The notes under the pieces were generated by a model. That model ran no database searches, was not told the origin of the DNA, and saw nothing but the letters and a program-made list of their open reading frames with translations. From contig OZ024935.1 in assembly GCA_964017235.1 (NCBI GenBank), positions 6,696,001 to 6,760,000 of the forward strand: a stretch of DNA of 64,000 nucleotides. Reading direction: 5' to 3'. Positions 22,011-32,850 of this stretch are shown one piece after another. Within the stretch, counting starts at the first letter, position 1; every line of letters starts with the position of its first letter. The DNA is from Sabellastarte sp. h YS-2021. Taxonomy: Eukaryota; Annelida; Polychaeta; Sabellida; Sabellidae. Position numbers and translations under genes: made by a program.

Positions 22011-23012
22011 AGACACCAGGCGTGGAGGTTCAGCTGTTGTGGATTGTTGTGGAATACATAGTTGTGGGACTGTTTGAGTAGGGTCGTTGACACTGGGAGT
22101 TGTAGTGGGATCTCTGTTGAGAGCTGCACTAGGTCCCAAAACCAGGGCATCCCTGGCCAGCCTGGGGCTATCACGATGATCAGGCAATGGCATTGCTTGA
22201 TCTTTTGGATCACCTTGTGAAGGAGAGCCGTAGGAGGGTAGGCGTAAGCCGTGAGGTTGGTCCAGTTTATGTTCAGAGCATCTATGTTCCAGGCCCTTGG
22301 GTCTGGGATAGGAGACACATATAGAGGGAGTTTGTGATTCAGGTGAGTAGCGAATAAGTCTACATGAGGGGTGAACCACTTTCGGAAGATTTGCTTGAAG
22401 ACCTGAGGGTGCAGGGACCATTCTGTTGACTGCACTTGGTTGGACCTGGATAGGAGGTCGGCCATCACATTCAGACACCCTGGAATGTGCCTGGCTTTCA
22501 ATGTTATATGGTAGTGATGGCACCAGGTCATGATTTTCCACAGGAGAGCGCACATCTCTGCTGAGTGAGTTCCCCCTTGCTTGTTGATGTAGGCTACCAC
22601 TGTTGAGTTGTCCGTCGCAACTAACACTGTTTGATTCTGGCACTGGTCCTTGAAGTCTCGAAGGGCCAGGGAGACCGCCTTCAATTCCAGGACATTTATG
22701 TGTAGCCTTTTTTCCCGCTCTGACCACAGCCCTTTTGTAGAATTTTGATCTAAGTGAGCGCCCCGAACCTTCGTTTGAGGCGTCGGTAAAGAGTTGGATA
22801 CTGTGGTCCTTGGGATGAAGGTCTGCGCCTTTCATCACATTTGAGGGGTTTTGCCACCAATCTAGGTGGGCTACAATGGCTTCTGTCCAAGGAAGGAGGT
22901 TGTCCAGCGACTGAGGATATCTCCAGTGCTCCTTGAGATGAAACTGAAAGGGCCTCATGTGAAGGCGTCCCTCCGGGACCATTTTCTCCGTTGAGGCTAG
23001 CAACCCAACTAG
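21851..23012 (-). pseudogene. DIRS A pol, 3' part (RNase H and methyltransferase-like)
   Basis: After the nested insertion, pol resumes with VGLLASTEKMVPEGRLHMRPFQ and the RNase H start FTDASNEG. One extra base at about 22764 (ccccgaacc here, ccccaacc in B, ccccaccc in C) then shifts the frame. The remaining RNase H (VATDNSTVVAYINKQGG, ARHIPGCLNVMADLLSR) and the methyltransferase-like domain (TPHVDLFATHLNHKLP, AYAYPPTALL, APGWPGMPWFWDL) continue in a second frame to 21851. Its last part overlaps the recombinase frame. The DPPY-type motif is replaced by (Y/F)PPT, as in element C. Confidence 0.85.
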
Positions 23013-23198
23013 ATTGGGCCAACTCGGCGCCAACATATCCCCAGACAGGTCATCACTCACGCCACAGGTTTTGATCGGGAATTTTTAAAAACATAATTAC
23101 CCATTATTATATGAACTTCATCACATCAATCTACTCTGTTTATATCTTCCAAGGAAGATGGTGTATCCCCAGACGCCGAATACATAACTCAAATTATA

Positions 23199-23470
23199 TT
23201 TTCAATCTTCCTGCAATGATAACTCTAAACCTATTTTCAAAGTATTTAAATGATTGATGATTGAATGTCCATTCTAAAATAATAATCCCAAAAGAGCATA
23301 TCTGTTTCTATATTTGTTGACAAATAAAATATTATTTTTAACTCAACTCATCATACTTTTCAATCTTCCTTCAAAGTATTTAAATGATTGATGATTCAAT
23401 GTCCATTCTAAAATTCATAATCCCAAAAGCGCATATCTGTTTCTATATTTGTTCACAAATAAAATATTAT
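23199..23470. repeat. two-copy direct duplication
   Basis: The segment TTTTCAATCTTCC...AAATAAAATATTAT occurs at about 23199-23336 and again at about 23357-23470. The second copy lacks about 25 bp near its start. The rest is nearly identical (TTTAAATGATTGATGATT, CATATCTGTTTCTATA). Confidence 0.75.
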
Positions 23471-23879
23471 TTAAAAAAAATTATTTATATTATTATTTTA
23501 TTATATTATTTTTAGAATTTGCAAATTGTTTTTAGTTATTCATTTCCTCTATACCTATATATGTGGTCCATATATATGCAACCTAAATATGCGACACATT
23601 CTCAGTTCTGACTCCCCTTTGTGTTATATGTAATGAAGCCCACCACCTCCCACCCCCACCCCTCTCCCCTTCTCCACACCTCTCTCACTATTACACAAGA
23701 TCTGCAACCCCATTGAGGTCTTTGTTTCTCATCTGATATCATTAAATACCTTTGTTTATTTAGTGTCACTCAATATAGCTGGAGGTCCCAGAGGTGGGTG
23801 GGGGGAATCCGGGTGGGGGATGTGGGTTGGGACTTAGTTTAGTTTATTAGTTTATTATAGTGACATGTATTATGTTGAC

Positions 23880-24371
23880 AAGGATTATACAAAAACTATT
23901 GAAGTAATACCCAGCCCTATATGGGCTTATAAGTCACTTTAAATAGAGAGTTAATAACAAACAGAGCAAACATATTTTGAGGTAAGATACAGTAAATAAA
24001 GACAGCAATTCAATACATAAAAATTAACAATATAATTTACTTTTTCTTTCTTGCCACAAATCAAAAATAAAATTAATAACCATATTGACATTCATATGAG
24101 TTAATACCCTTGATAATTGATCTATTAATAATTCAGATTTATCTATATTTAAAATTTTTACATATTTCATACGAATCAGCTCTAAAGCTGGACAAACACA
24201 AACAAAATGTATCTCATCTTCTACATCTTTTTTACACAGTTTACATGTTCTCTCAAAGAGATGGAGTGCTACAGCATAAATGGTAAACAAACAATCTATA
24301 TAAAAGGGGTACTCAAATACAAAAAGAATTGAGAATTTTAAGTATGTGATTATCAACTGAAATGAGTTCAT
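23880..24371 (-). mobile_element. LINE C-terminal fragment
   Basis: The - strand frame 24371-24024 ends with LFERTCKLCKKDVEDEIHFV, VCPALELIR and a tail with FDLWQERKSKLYC. The C-x2-C...VEDEIHF...CP pattern is the conserved C-terminal zinc-finger-like region of several animal LINE polyproteins. It is a 3' end only, carried within the nested insertion. Confidence 0.6.
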
Positions 24372-24479
24372 AACTGTAGGAGCTGTGTCAAAATTAACTG
24401 AGGCAAGTTGAATAAAACTGGGCTAGTTGAGGGTTAAAAATCCCCTAGTTTTACTACATACGGATATAATTTCATTAAT

Positions 24480-26180
24480 ATTGGGACTTAAAGCTCACTT
24501 AAAGTGTCCATTTTGTCTACTTGAATATGTTTAACCGGCGTTTAACCAGTTTCATTTTAAAAAGTTAAAAACTCAGCAAGCAGAGGTATAACACACAAAA
24601 ATAAGTTCTTAAAAGACTAAGATAGCCATAACATTATTAATATTCAAAATTTAAATAGACAGGCATTTCCTATTAAAAATTCAAAGATTTCAGCTCTATA
24701 ACCCACATAGTTTGACAGTTACTGGGCTTTAAAGTGGCATAATGTCCATAAATTGGGTTTCTGTGGGCATTTTACAATTGTTAAAGAGACCTTAGCAATT
24801 AAACTACAGATCTGAAACTTTTTGGGGGACATACATAACAAACAAAAATTATATATAATACAGTTTAAGACTTGTCACACTAAGCATTTCCAAATAACAG
24901 GGCAAAATACGGAAAAATGTCCAAAAAGGCACTTGGGCGAGTGTCTATGGCCCTCATACACAGGCTAAATGTCTACTAAAAACCTTGATTTTCGCCATAT
25001 GTAAAAAGGACATAATAATGCATTCCCAGATGGGATTTCAGCTCCATCAATCACATAGTTTAACAGTCACAGGGCTTAAAGGTGGCAAAAAGTCCAAATA
25101 CTGGGTCTCTGTGGGCCTTTTAGAGATCTCGATGTGGCTTTCAAATTAAAGCTTCAGACTTAAAATTTGTTACATACTAAGATAACACATAGAATATGTA
25201 TCTAATAAAGTTTGAAACTTCTCAGACTTACCATTTCCAAGTTACAGAGCAAAATATGTGAAAAATGTCTTCAAAGGGTCACTCAGGTGGGTGTTTAAGG
25301 TCCTCATACACAGGTTAAATGTCTACTTGAAGCCTTGATTTTTGGCACATGTAAAAAGAACATAATAATGTATTCCCAGATGAGATTTCAGCTCTATCAG
25401 TCACATAGTTTAACAGTCACAGGCCTTAAAATTGGCAAAAAGTCCAAATACTGGGTCTTTATGGGGCCTTCTAGAGACCTAAATGTGGCCTTCAAATTAA
25501 AGCTTCAGACTTAAAATTTGTCACATACTAAGATTACACATAGAATATGCATCTAATACAGTTTGAAACTTCTTAGACTTACCATTTCCAAGTTACAGGG
25601 CAAAATATGTGAAAAATGTCTAAAAATGGTCACTCGGGTGGGGATTTATGGTCCTCATACACAGGTTAAATGTCTTCTTAAAGCCTTAATTTTTGGCACA
25701 TATATAAATAACATACTAATATCTTCCCAGATAGGATTTGAGCTCTATCAGTCACATAGTTTGACAGTCACAGGGCTTAAAAGTAGCAAAAAGTCCAAAT
25801 ATTGGGTCTTTGGGAGCCTTTTAGAGACCTCAATTTGACCTTCAAAATTAAAGCTTCAGACTTAAAATCTGTTACATACTAAGATTACACACAGAATATA
25901 TATCTAATACAGTTTGAAACTTCTCAGACTTACCATTTCCAAGTTACAGGGAAAAAGATGTGAAAAATGTCTTATAAGGGTCACTCGGGTGGGTGTTTAT
26001 GCTCCTGATACACAGGTTAACTGTCTATTAAAGGCCTAAATGTTGGGGCACATATAAGAAAACACATAGATATATTCCCAGATGATATTTAACTTAGATG
26101 AGAGACATAGTTTGAAAGCTACAGTGCTTGAAACTGGCAAAAAGTGCATAAATTGGGTCTCTGTGGGCACTTTTGAGACC
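24480..26180. repeat. ~350-bp tandem satellite array
   Basis: About five copies of a 348-351-bp unit. The anchor GGC(A)AAAAAGTCC(A)AATA(C)TGGGTCT recurs at about 24734, 25082, 25432, 25783 and 26134. Shared blocks include CAGACTTACCATTTCCAAGTTACAG and TACACAGGTTAAATGTCT. A single related unit lies at about 29800-30300 outside DIRS A. Confidence 0.85.
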
Positions 26181-26186
26181 TTAAGT

Positions 26187-27264
26187 CTACGGCGGCGGCG
26201 GCGCGACGGACCTGAATCCAATATATCCCCGACTTTCGTCTGGGGATATAATTAGAGACATCAAACATCTTGCAGTCAAAACACGTTTTGACTTGAGTCG
26301 TAGGATCAAATCCTGAAGTTTGAGCCATCTCTCGTGAGTGGGTCTTACAAGGGCTGAATCTAGGTGGTATTCGTAGCCCACAAACGAAAACACCTGAGTA
26401 GGTTTCAGTTCTGATTTTTCCTGGTTGATTATCCAACACAAGGATTGGGTTAGGTCTACTACTGCCTGTGTGTCCCTTTGAGATTCCTCCTGGGACTGGG
26501 ACCTGATCAGCCAGTCGTCCAGATATTGGTGAATTCTGAGTCCTCTTGAGAGGGCCATTAGTTTCACTTCCTTTACGATCATCGTAAAGACCTGGGGGGC
26601 TGTGGCCAGTCCGAAGGGTAGGGAGGTGAACTGGAACACCTGGGCCTTGTAGCAAAACCTTCCTTGAGTTGGGATGGATGGGGATGTGAAGGTATGCGTC
26701 CGACAGGTCTATCGACGATACCCACTCCCCTGGCACCAGGGAAGTCCGGATGGACTCCGGGGTTTCCATTTTGAACTTTTCTACCTGGAGAAAAGTGTTG
26801 AGCCTGCTTAAGTCTATGACTGGCCTCCACCTTTGGTGAGGCTTGGGTACTAGGAACAGGCGACTGTAAAACCCGAGAGATTTTACGTTTTCCACCCTTT
26901 CGATGGCGTTCTTTGACAAGAGAGACTGCATACAAGTGGCCAAGGCTTGCTCTTTTTGAACGGAATGGCAGAACGTAGCCATTGGTGATAATGTTTAACA
27001 CGTTTTGAGAACATTTGTTTGTTTGCCAGTCTCTCTTGAAAGAACGGAGGCGACTTCCTACTGGTGGACTGAATGAGGCTATGGAAGAGTCATTGTGAAG
27101 GGGGTTTCCACGCCCCCTTCCTCTATTGTGGGGTCGAAAACGACCCCTGGAGCCTCTGAAGTTGGATTTTCCTCTTCCCGAGGGAAAGGATTGGTTACTG
27201 CTTTGAGAGGTATTGCCCCCATAGGGGCGTTTCCTGTAGGAGCCTCTTTTCTTGTGGGGGCCAC
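26187..27264 (-). pseudogene. DIRS A pol, 5' part (reverse transcriptase)
   Basis: The frame from 27264 gives the gag-pol overlap and linker. RT proper begins near PPVGSRLRSFKRDW (27060) and continues NAIERVENVKSLGFYSRLFLV, then SIDLSDAYLHIPIHP (motif A). A frameshift at about 26640 leads to FTSLPFGLATAPQVF, YLDDWLIRS (catalytic YxDD) and FVGYEYHLD, reaching MSLI at the insertion boundary. RT catalytic residues are intact but the frame is broken at least twice, and the nested element severs RT from RNase H. Confidence 0.85.
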
Positions 27265-29247
27265 GAAAGGGCTTATTCTGGTAGGGTGAAAAACCCTGAG
27301 AATCCTTTGAGGTGCCTTTTTTGAGAAGGAAGTCCTCCCCTTCCTTTACAAGTTGAGACTCGAACAAGGAGGAGTCCCAGAAGGACGAGTTCCTAAGTTC
27401 TTGGCGTCTCGTTTCCCCTAGCTGGGGATGCAATAAAGTCATTTCGGCTTCGCGCCTAAGCAAGCCGGTATTAGCCATGGAATATAATTCCCTCTGGAGA
27501 ATATGGGCTAGTGATTTGCTGAGACAGGTAAGAGCTCTATGTTGAACAAGAACCGTCTTGTTCCAAAAATCCAAGTACTCAGCAACTTCCTCATATCCGC
27601 GCTTTGCTGCTTTCTCAGGATTGGCACCTTTCTGGATCTGAGGTTTAATCTTCTTGACAGTTGACTTGATGCTATGTTGACACTTCTCCAAGGAAGCATT
27701 GCAAGAAGAAGAGGTTTTGGCAAAGGCAGCGGTGAAATTGAGGGTTGAGATATTTTGTCTAGCCTGATGTTCCAGCTCCTTAAGGACTGGCATAGGGACT
27801 TTGGCTACTGGTGCCCCAGGAGGTCTAGGAGTAATACAGATCTTGGCAAAGTCCGTATTCAACTCCTGGATTTTGTCTTGAAAAGTGGGCTGTCCAACCT
27901 TATACCACTTAGAAGTGGATGGAGGAGGCTTGACATATTTTCCCTCAGATAAATTGGCAGCTTTGAAATCATGTTGAAATTTATCAAAGGCGTCCTTGAT
28001 AACTGAGCTAAGTGGTAAGATAGAGGAAGGACCTCTAGGTCTGAGCTCTTCACAGCCTTTTTCGTCATTCAGACCCAACACTGAAGTTGAAGACCTAGGC
28101 ATAGAGTCCCTGGGGTCAGGGAGAGAAAGAATGCGCCTGAAGGTGTCTACCTCTTCAGAGTATTGGGAGGGAATGTCAGACAGGGCTACTTCCCTATAAT
28201 AAGGGGGGTCTGGATCATGTTGTGGGAGGTCTTGATCAGAAGCTGCGCCTGAGGGCTGAGCCCTAGAGGGCTTAGAAGACATGTCTAGCCAAAGGGGAGT
28301 GATCTTCCTCTGAAGATGACACATATCTGGACCTAGATTTATGCTTGCTCTTGTCAGAGTGTTTCTTAGGTCTAGGATGGATCCGAGATTCGTCGGAATC
28401 CTCATCCAGATGATCCGAGGCAGAGCTCGGTGTTACTGTTTGTCTGTGGCTTTGTTTTTTATGTGAGTACGAGGTATCCTTCGGAATTGCTTCAGAAGGG
28501 GCCACGTATTGATCCGAGGAAGTTTGATTTAGTACTAGACGAGGAGGGAGTGCTGGACCAACGTTCACATCCATTGCCTCGGACTGTGTATTAGTACTTG
28601 ACCTCGGAGGGGGTAGGTCCAGATGAGTAGCAAAGTTGCTGGATGGACCAGCTTTTGAAGCATGAGGCGAGGGATCAACGTCAGCAGATTTTTTAACTGC
28701 CAACTCCTCTCGGAGTGACTGAAAAGCTTCTAACATGGATGCCTGGAAGGAACCCATTTGCTGCTGGAATATGTACATTTAAGGAAGCACCCAGGGATTT
28801 CTCTAGATTTCTTTGAATTTTGTTTTGTAAAACAGTACCTGGGGTGGGAGGAACAGCCTTGGCTGGGGTCTTTAGTGATAAAGAACTGAAGGCGAGAGGT
28901 TGAGGACGGGGGGGTGAGGTAAAGAGGTTATCAGCAGCACTCTCAAGGTCTGCATTAGAACCATTAAAAGAGTCCCCATCGCCTTCACCCAAGAGATCTA
29001 GTTCATCTTTGGAACTAGTTTCCGCTTTTTGCTTTTTTAAGTATCGCTTCCTGTTTTGAATCTTTTGTAATTGTTCATCAGAGAGAGACGTACAAATATG
29101 GCAGGGCGCTTCAAAAGTGACACAGGGGTCATCTCCCTTGCCAGCCTCCCTACAGGTAGGGCAGTAATTATGAGTATCAAAACTGAAGCAAAAATGGCGG
29201 CATTTCTGAGCTCTCGGTTTGTCTTTGTTTGCTTGATGAAGGGACAT
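27090..29247 (-). pseudogene. DIRS A gag (frameshifted)
   Basis: Start MSLHQANKDKPRA at 29247, chosen because element B gag starts at the same point. The N-terminus has a Cys/His cluster (KCRHFCFSFDTHNYCPTC, GKGDDPCV, CHIC) shared with B and C. Frameshifts near 28790 and 28300 split gag into three frames. The main body (28260-27090) contains PRSSTSVLGL, DKIQELNTDFAKICI, and an RG-rich C-terminus (GRGKSNFRGSRGRFRPHNRG) likely to bind RNA. Here the gag frame runs on into the RT linker because one base is missing relative to B, where gag stops at NPSSQ. Confidence 0.8.
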
Positions 29248-29472
29248 TTTAACGCAATAAAAAGACGTACAATTAAGATTGCCTGAACCGAGAAAACTCA
29301 AAACACGCGGATTGTAAGGAAAATACTTAAGTTGTGAAATTAAAAATTTTACAGGATAATCTATGACATATATTTAAAGAAATATCCAAATATTAGCCTC
29401 CAACAATACGTGAATACTGAGAAATAAATGAAAATGTCTGTATATTTACAAACTGCTACCAGTCATCGTGGC

Positions 29473-29620
29473 CAACGAGAAAGTAGGGCGATTGGTCAGA
29501 AGTTATCACGTGACGACAACTACCAGTATATCCGGTGGCTAACAAGAATGATCTTTTTTTCTAAGACGTTGGCCCCGGGTGTGGCAACCCGAGAACAGCA
29601 TTAAGTCCCACATGGTAAGC
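29473..29620. repeat. DIRS A right inverted terminal repeat
   Basis: CAACGAGAAAGTAGGGCGATTGG to TTAAGTCCCACATGGTAAGCT, reverse complement of 20128-20275. It lies upstream of gag and so should carry the 5' promoter of the element. Confidence 0.9.
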
Positions 29621-29638
29621 TTTTGTAGCGTAATAAAA

Positions 29639-30475
29639 CCAAACTTTACTCCACACAAATGTAAATGTTGAAAAGTCATTGTAAAAACACTAGCTACAAA
29701 CCCCTACTGCTCAGGCAAACAGAAGGTTCACTTATTGCTAGATATATTCCTTATAACTCCAAAATGTACACCAGGTCAAGTAGCTATGATCAGGTCAGGT
29801 GATCTTGGTACATGTAAATAGAAGATATCAGTATACTCCCAGATGAGTCTTTATGTAAATGTACCTCAGGTTTAGAGCTACAGGGTTTAAAATTGGCAAA
29901 AAGTCCATAAATTGGGTATCTGCGGGCATTTTCGAGACCTTGAGGTCACCTCAAAATTAAAACTAAATTTAATTTACAGTTTCCACTGACAACAATTATG
30001 TATAAAAGTTATATCCAGTAGAGTTTGAGAATCCTAACAATGACCATTTCCAAATTAGACCAAACATGTGAAAAATTTACAAAAAAAAAACATTCCTAAG
30101 TGGATCTTTATGGGCCTCAAACACAAATTTTACCTGAACATACAGTATTGATATTTGACTCGTGTACAAAGAATATATTAATGCATTCCACACTTTTGAG
30201 CCAGATGAGCCACATAGTTTTTGACCTAGAGGGCATTTAAGTAGCCAAAAGGTAAATTTCTGACCTTAAGTTGGTCATAACTTCTTTATTATTGCAAGCT
30301 TAAGGATGCCTTCTTTAAGGACGGTTCCTCTCTTGATCCAAATACATGTGTGTGCCTAGTTTGAATGAAATTCGTGAAAGCATTTTTGAGTTATTGTACA
30401 CACAATCAAAATGTATGGGGTGGCATGACGGACGTGAAACCAGTATATCCTCGACTTTCATCTGGGGATACAAAA
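29639..30475. mobile_element. second copy of the hairpin-ended HINE-like family
   Basis: Contains one unit related to the 350-bp satellite (ATTGGCAAAAAGTCCATAAATTGGG near 29893). It ends in GACGGACGTGAAACC and the stem-loop GTATATCC...GGGGATAC at 30443-30471, parallel to the right end of the insertion in DIRS A. It begins directly at the outer border of DIRS A. Confidence 0.55.
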
Positions 30476-30479
30476 AGTG

Positions 30480-31085
30480 ACCTATACAAAACAAGTAGAG
30501 GCGAGAAGACTTGAATTTATTACCAATTGAGTGAGTTACACTTATCTTGATGGTAAAACAAATGTACAAGCAAATGACTGAATTTGATAAAATTAATCTT
30601 GGCATTAAAACTAAATATAAAACCACTACACAACTATACAAGGCTAATAAAGAAAATAAGAGTGAATATATTACCAAAGCTTGGGTTACACAAAACTAAT
30701 TTTGATGGTAAAACCAAATATAAAAGAAAATGAACGCATTAGATAAAATTAACCTTGGCATTAAAACTAAATATAAAACCAAATCTCGTAGTTACACAAA
30801 ACTAATCTTTGTGATAACACCAAATGTAAACCAAATGGCTGAATCACACAAAACTAATCTCTGTGACAAAACCAAACAAATATCTAAATCTCTACTTTGC
30901 ACATAGCTAACATTGCTGATAAAACCAAATATTACACTTAAAGCGTGAGTTACACAAAACCAACAATGAAGGTAAAGCATAAATGTAAAAATAAATGAGT
31001 GAGTTACAAAATAAAAGAATCTTGGAGATAAAACCAAATGTAAAATCAAATTTTTCAGTAACACAAAATGTGCTTGGCTAAACAA
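30480..31085. repeat. degenerate ~57-bp tandem repeat
   Basis: Repeated series of GTTACACAAAACTAATC, TGATGGTAAAACCAAAT and ATAAAACCAAAT blocks spaced about 50-65 bp apart (about 30690, 30791, 30848, 30951, 31003). Open frames here on the - strand only reflect the repeat. Confidence 0.6.
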
Positions 31086-31220
31086 ATAAAACTTATTATA
31101 TTTTCCAATCTCTTTAACAGTGTTGATATTAATATAATACATTTGTGAGACAAATTCATAAAATGTAGACCAATAAATTTGAAAATTTTAATTACGTAAA
31201 TGTAGCTTTTATAAGCTACA

Positions 31221-31368
31221 AGCTTACCATGTGGGACTGAATGCTTTATCAGAGGCCGCCTCAGACTCTCCGCCAACAATTAAGAAAAATAAACAAATTT
31301 GACGGAGTCCTGGAACTAGCATGTACCATAGCAGTGCATTGTGGTCGTTCTTCCTACTTCTCTCGTGG
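31221..31368. repeat. DIRS B left inverted terminal repeat
   Basis: AGCTTACCATGTGGGACTGAATGC to TTCCTACTTCTCTCGTGG, reverse complement of 37169-37319 with a few mismatches and small indels. Confidence 0.88.
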
Positions 31369-31655
31369 TAATTTAATCCGTACCCCTCAGCTGGAATACA
31401 GAACCCCAGTTCCAATGGTCGGGTCTGTAATTTGCCAAAAACCAAAAGAATTGGTGATGGTACGAATACCGTATAGATGTTCTGAGAGAAGAGAGGGCAG
31501 CCGAGCTCACTCAGGAATAGCCCGTAAGGGCGTCACTGCTAAAGTACAGACCCTAGGCCTGAATCTCATACGATTTGCCCCTGAATAAATGAGATTAGGG
31601 TACATTGGATAAGGAAATACATTATACAATTAAAACTTTAAAGGATAAAAAGACC

Positions 31656-32850
31656 TTACCATGAAGGTATCTTGAAGGTAAACGGATACCTAGACCCTGG
31701 GAAAGACTCCTGAAGACTTGGATGCAGCTGGCGTGCCCCCCCCTTCTTTTCTTCCCGAAGATGAGGATGCTGAGGGGAAGGGTCTAGGACTTGTTGTGCA
31801 GCTACTACTGGTCCCAGATACATATTGTTATCGTTGTCTGACCAAGTAAGGTCTTTGAGATAAAAATTTGTGAACGTATTGTGAGCTTTCCAGTGACACG
31901 CTTGCATGATCTGGTCCACCGATACCCCACCGTAAAAGGCCTTAGAGGCCGCGAAGGCCCGGATATCATGCGCTTTGACTTGGACTAAATCCAAGGCTTG
32001 TTGGTCGGCTTGTTTGTAACAAAGTAGAATGGTTTGTTTCAACCAGGAAGAGAGAGTAGCGGGTCTGATATCTGAGGAATGTCCTTTCTTAAAGGAGATG
32101 AAGAGAAGGGATCAGGAACCTCGAAGGTCCTTGGTTCGATCCAGATAGTACCTCAGGGCCCGCACAGGACACAGGGTCCTGTCTTCCTTGGCTTGTCTAT
32201 CTACAATAGTGGTTAGAGCAAGAATAATCACTGGGGACACACTTTGAGAACCTTCTCTTGCTAGCTGGTTTTCGGCAATAAAGTCAGAAGAGGGGAACAA
32301 GGCAACCTTTTCCCACTGGCCTAGATTAGATACTTTGTTTGCGACCCAGGCGTGGATTTCGCTGCGCCGCTTGCCGGAGGCCAAGGCTAGCAAGAAAGCA
32401 GTTTTGAGAGTGAGATGTTTGAGGTCTGTGTCTTTCATAGGCTCAAAGGGTGCTTTTGTGAGCTCATTGAGAACAACAGAAAGGTTCCACTTTGGAAGAT
32501 TCCAGGAACTTTTAGGACGATCCCGGTGGAAACTGGAGAGTAACCTATGAAGGTCTGGATCATGAGCTATATGTTGGGCCGTAGTGCCCAACGTGTCAAC
32601 AATAGCAGTCCTGTAACTGTCAATGGTAGAGGGGCGCCTGTTTAAGTCTTGGTACAGATACATGAAAAGATCTGAAATTTGTTTTATAGATGGAGCGGAG
32701 AAATACACCGAATTTTCTCTGCACCATTTTTCAAATAGGGCCCACTTTGATTTGTAAACAGTTCTTGTTGATGATCTCTGAGGTGCAGCAATTCTTTCTG
32801 CCACTTTCACAGAGAAGCCTTGTTGCGGATTGCTGTGGAATACGTAACTG
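31656..32850 (-). pseudogene. DIRS B tyrosine recombinase (internal TGA)
   Basis: Reads GFSVKVAERIAAPQRSS through SGKRRSEIHAW (catalytic R), then stops at a TGA (32114-32112) after DRTKDLRGS. The same frame continues with VKAHDIRAFAAS (H-x-x-R) and NTFTNFYLKDL (Tyr) to 31656. Element A has an arginine codon at the stop, so a CGA to TGA change explains it. About 47 bp are missing just upstream (junction near 32824) relative to A, which fuses the methyltransferase-like sequence in frame to the recombinase. Confidence 0.85.

Larger units (their letters stand above)
23013..26250. mobile_element. HINE/Helitron-like insertion inside DIRS A
   Basis: Comparison with elements B and C shows about 3.24 kb inserted between the codons for MSLI and GLLAS of pol. 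Near the left end is ATATCCCCAGAC (about 23035-23046). At the right end is the stem-loop TATATCCCC...GGGGATATA (26221-26250), whose arm includes the reverse complement of the left motif. There is no obvious target-site duplication. The interior holds a duplicated AT-rich segment, a LINE 3' fragment and a ~350-bp tandem array. Subterminal complementarity, a 3' hairpin, internal tandem repeats and no TSD fit non-autonomous Helentron (HINE) elements. The exact left boundary is uncertain by about 25 bp. Confidence 0.65.
20085..29638 (-). mobile_element. DIRS-type retrotransposon A (with nested insertion)
   Basis: Full-length DIRS element on the - strand: gag, RT-RNase H-methyltransferase-like region, then tyrosine recombinase, between inverted terminal repeats (20128-20275 and 29473-29620). 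Ends were set from the internal complementary region, whose junction implies TTGTAAATTT on the left and GCGTAATAAAA on the right. No target-site duplication is seen, as expected for tyrosine-recombinase integration. Of the 9.55 kb, about 3.24 kb (23013-26250) is a later insertion, leaving about 6.3 kb, similar to elements B and C. Frameshifts in gag, RT and RNase H make it non-autonomous. Confidence 0.92.

Noticed and set aside
24480..26180. Open frames of 60-90 codons in the 350-bp array
   Set aside because: They follow the tandem repeat and differ between units, so they are not genes.
30315..31142. - strand frames of 116-120 codons with hydrophobic stretches
   Set aside because: Low-complexity AT-rich repeat reading; no conserved domain, and the pattern repeats with the ~57-bp unit.
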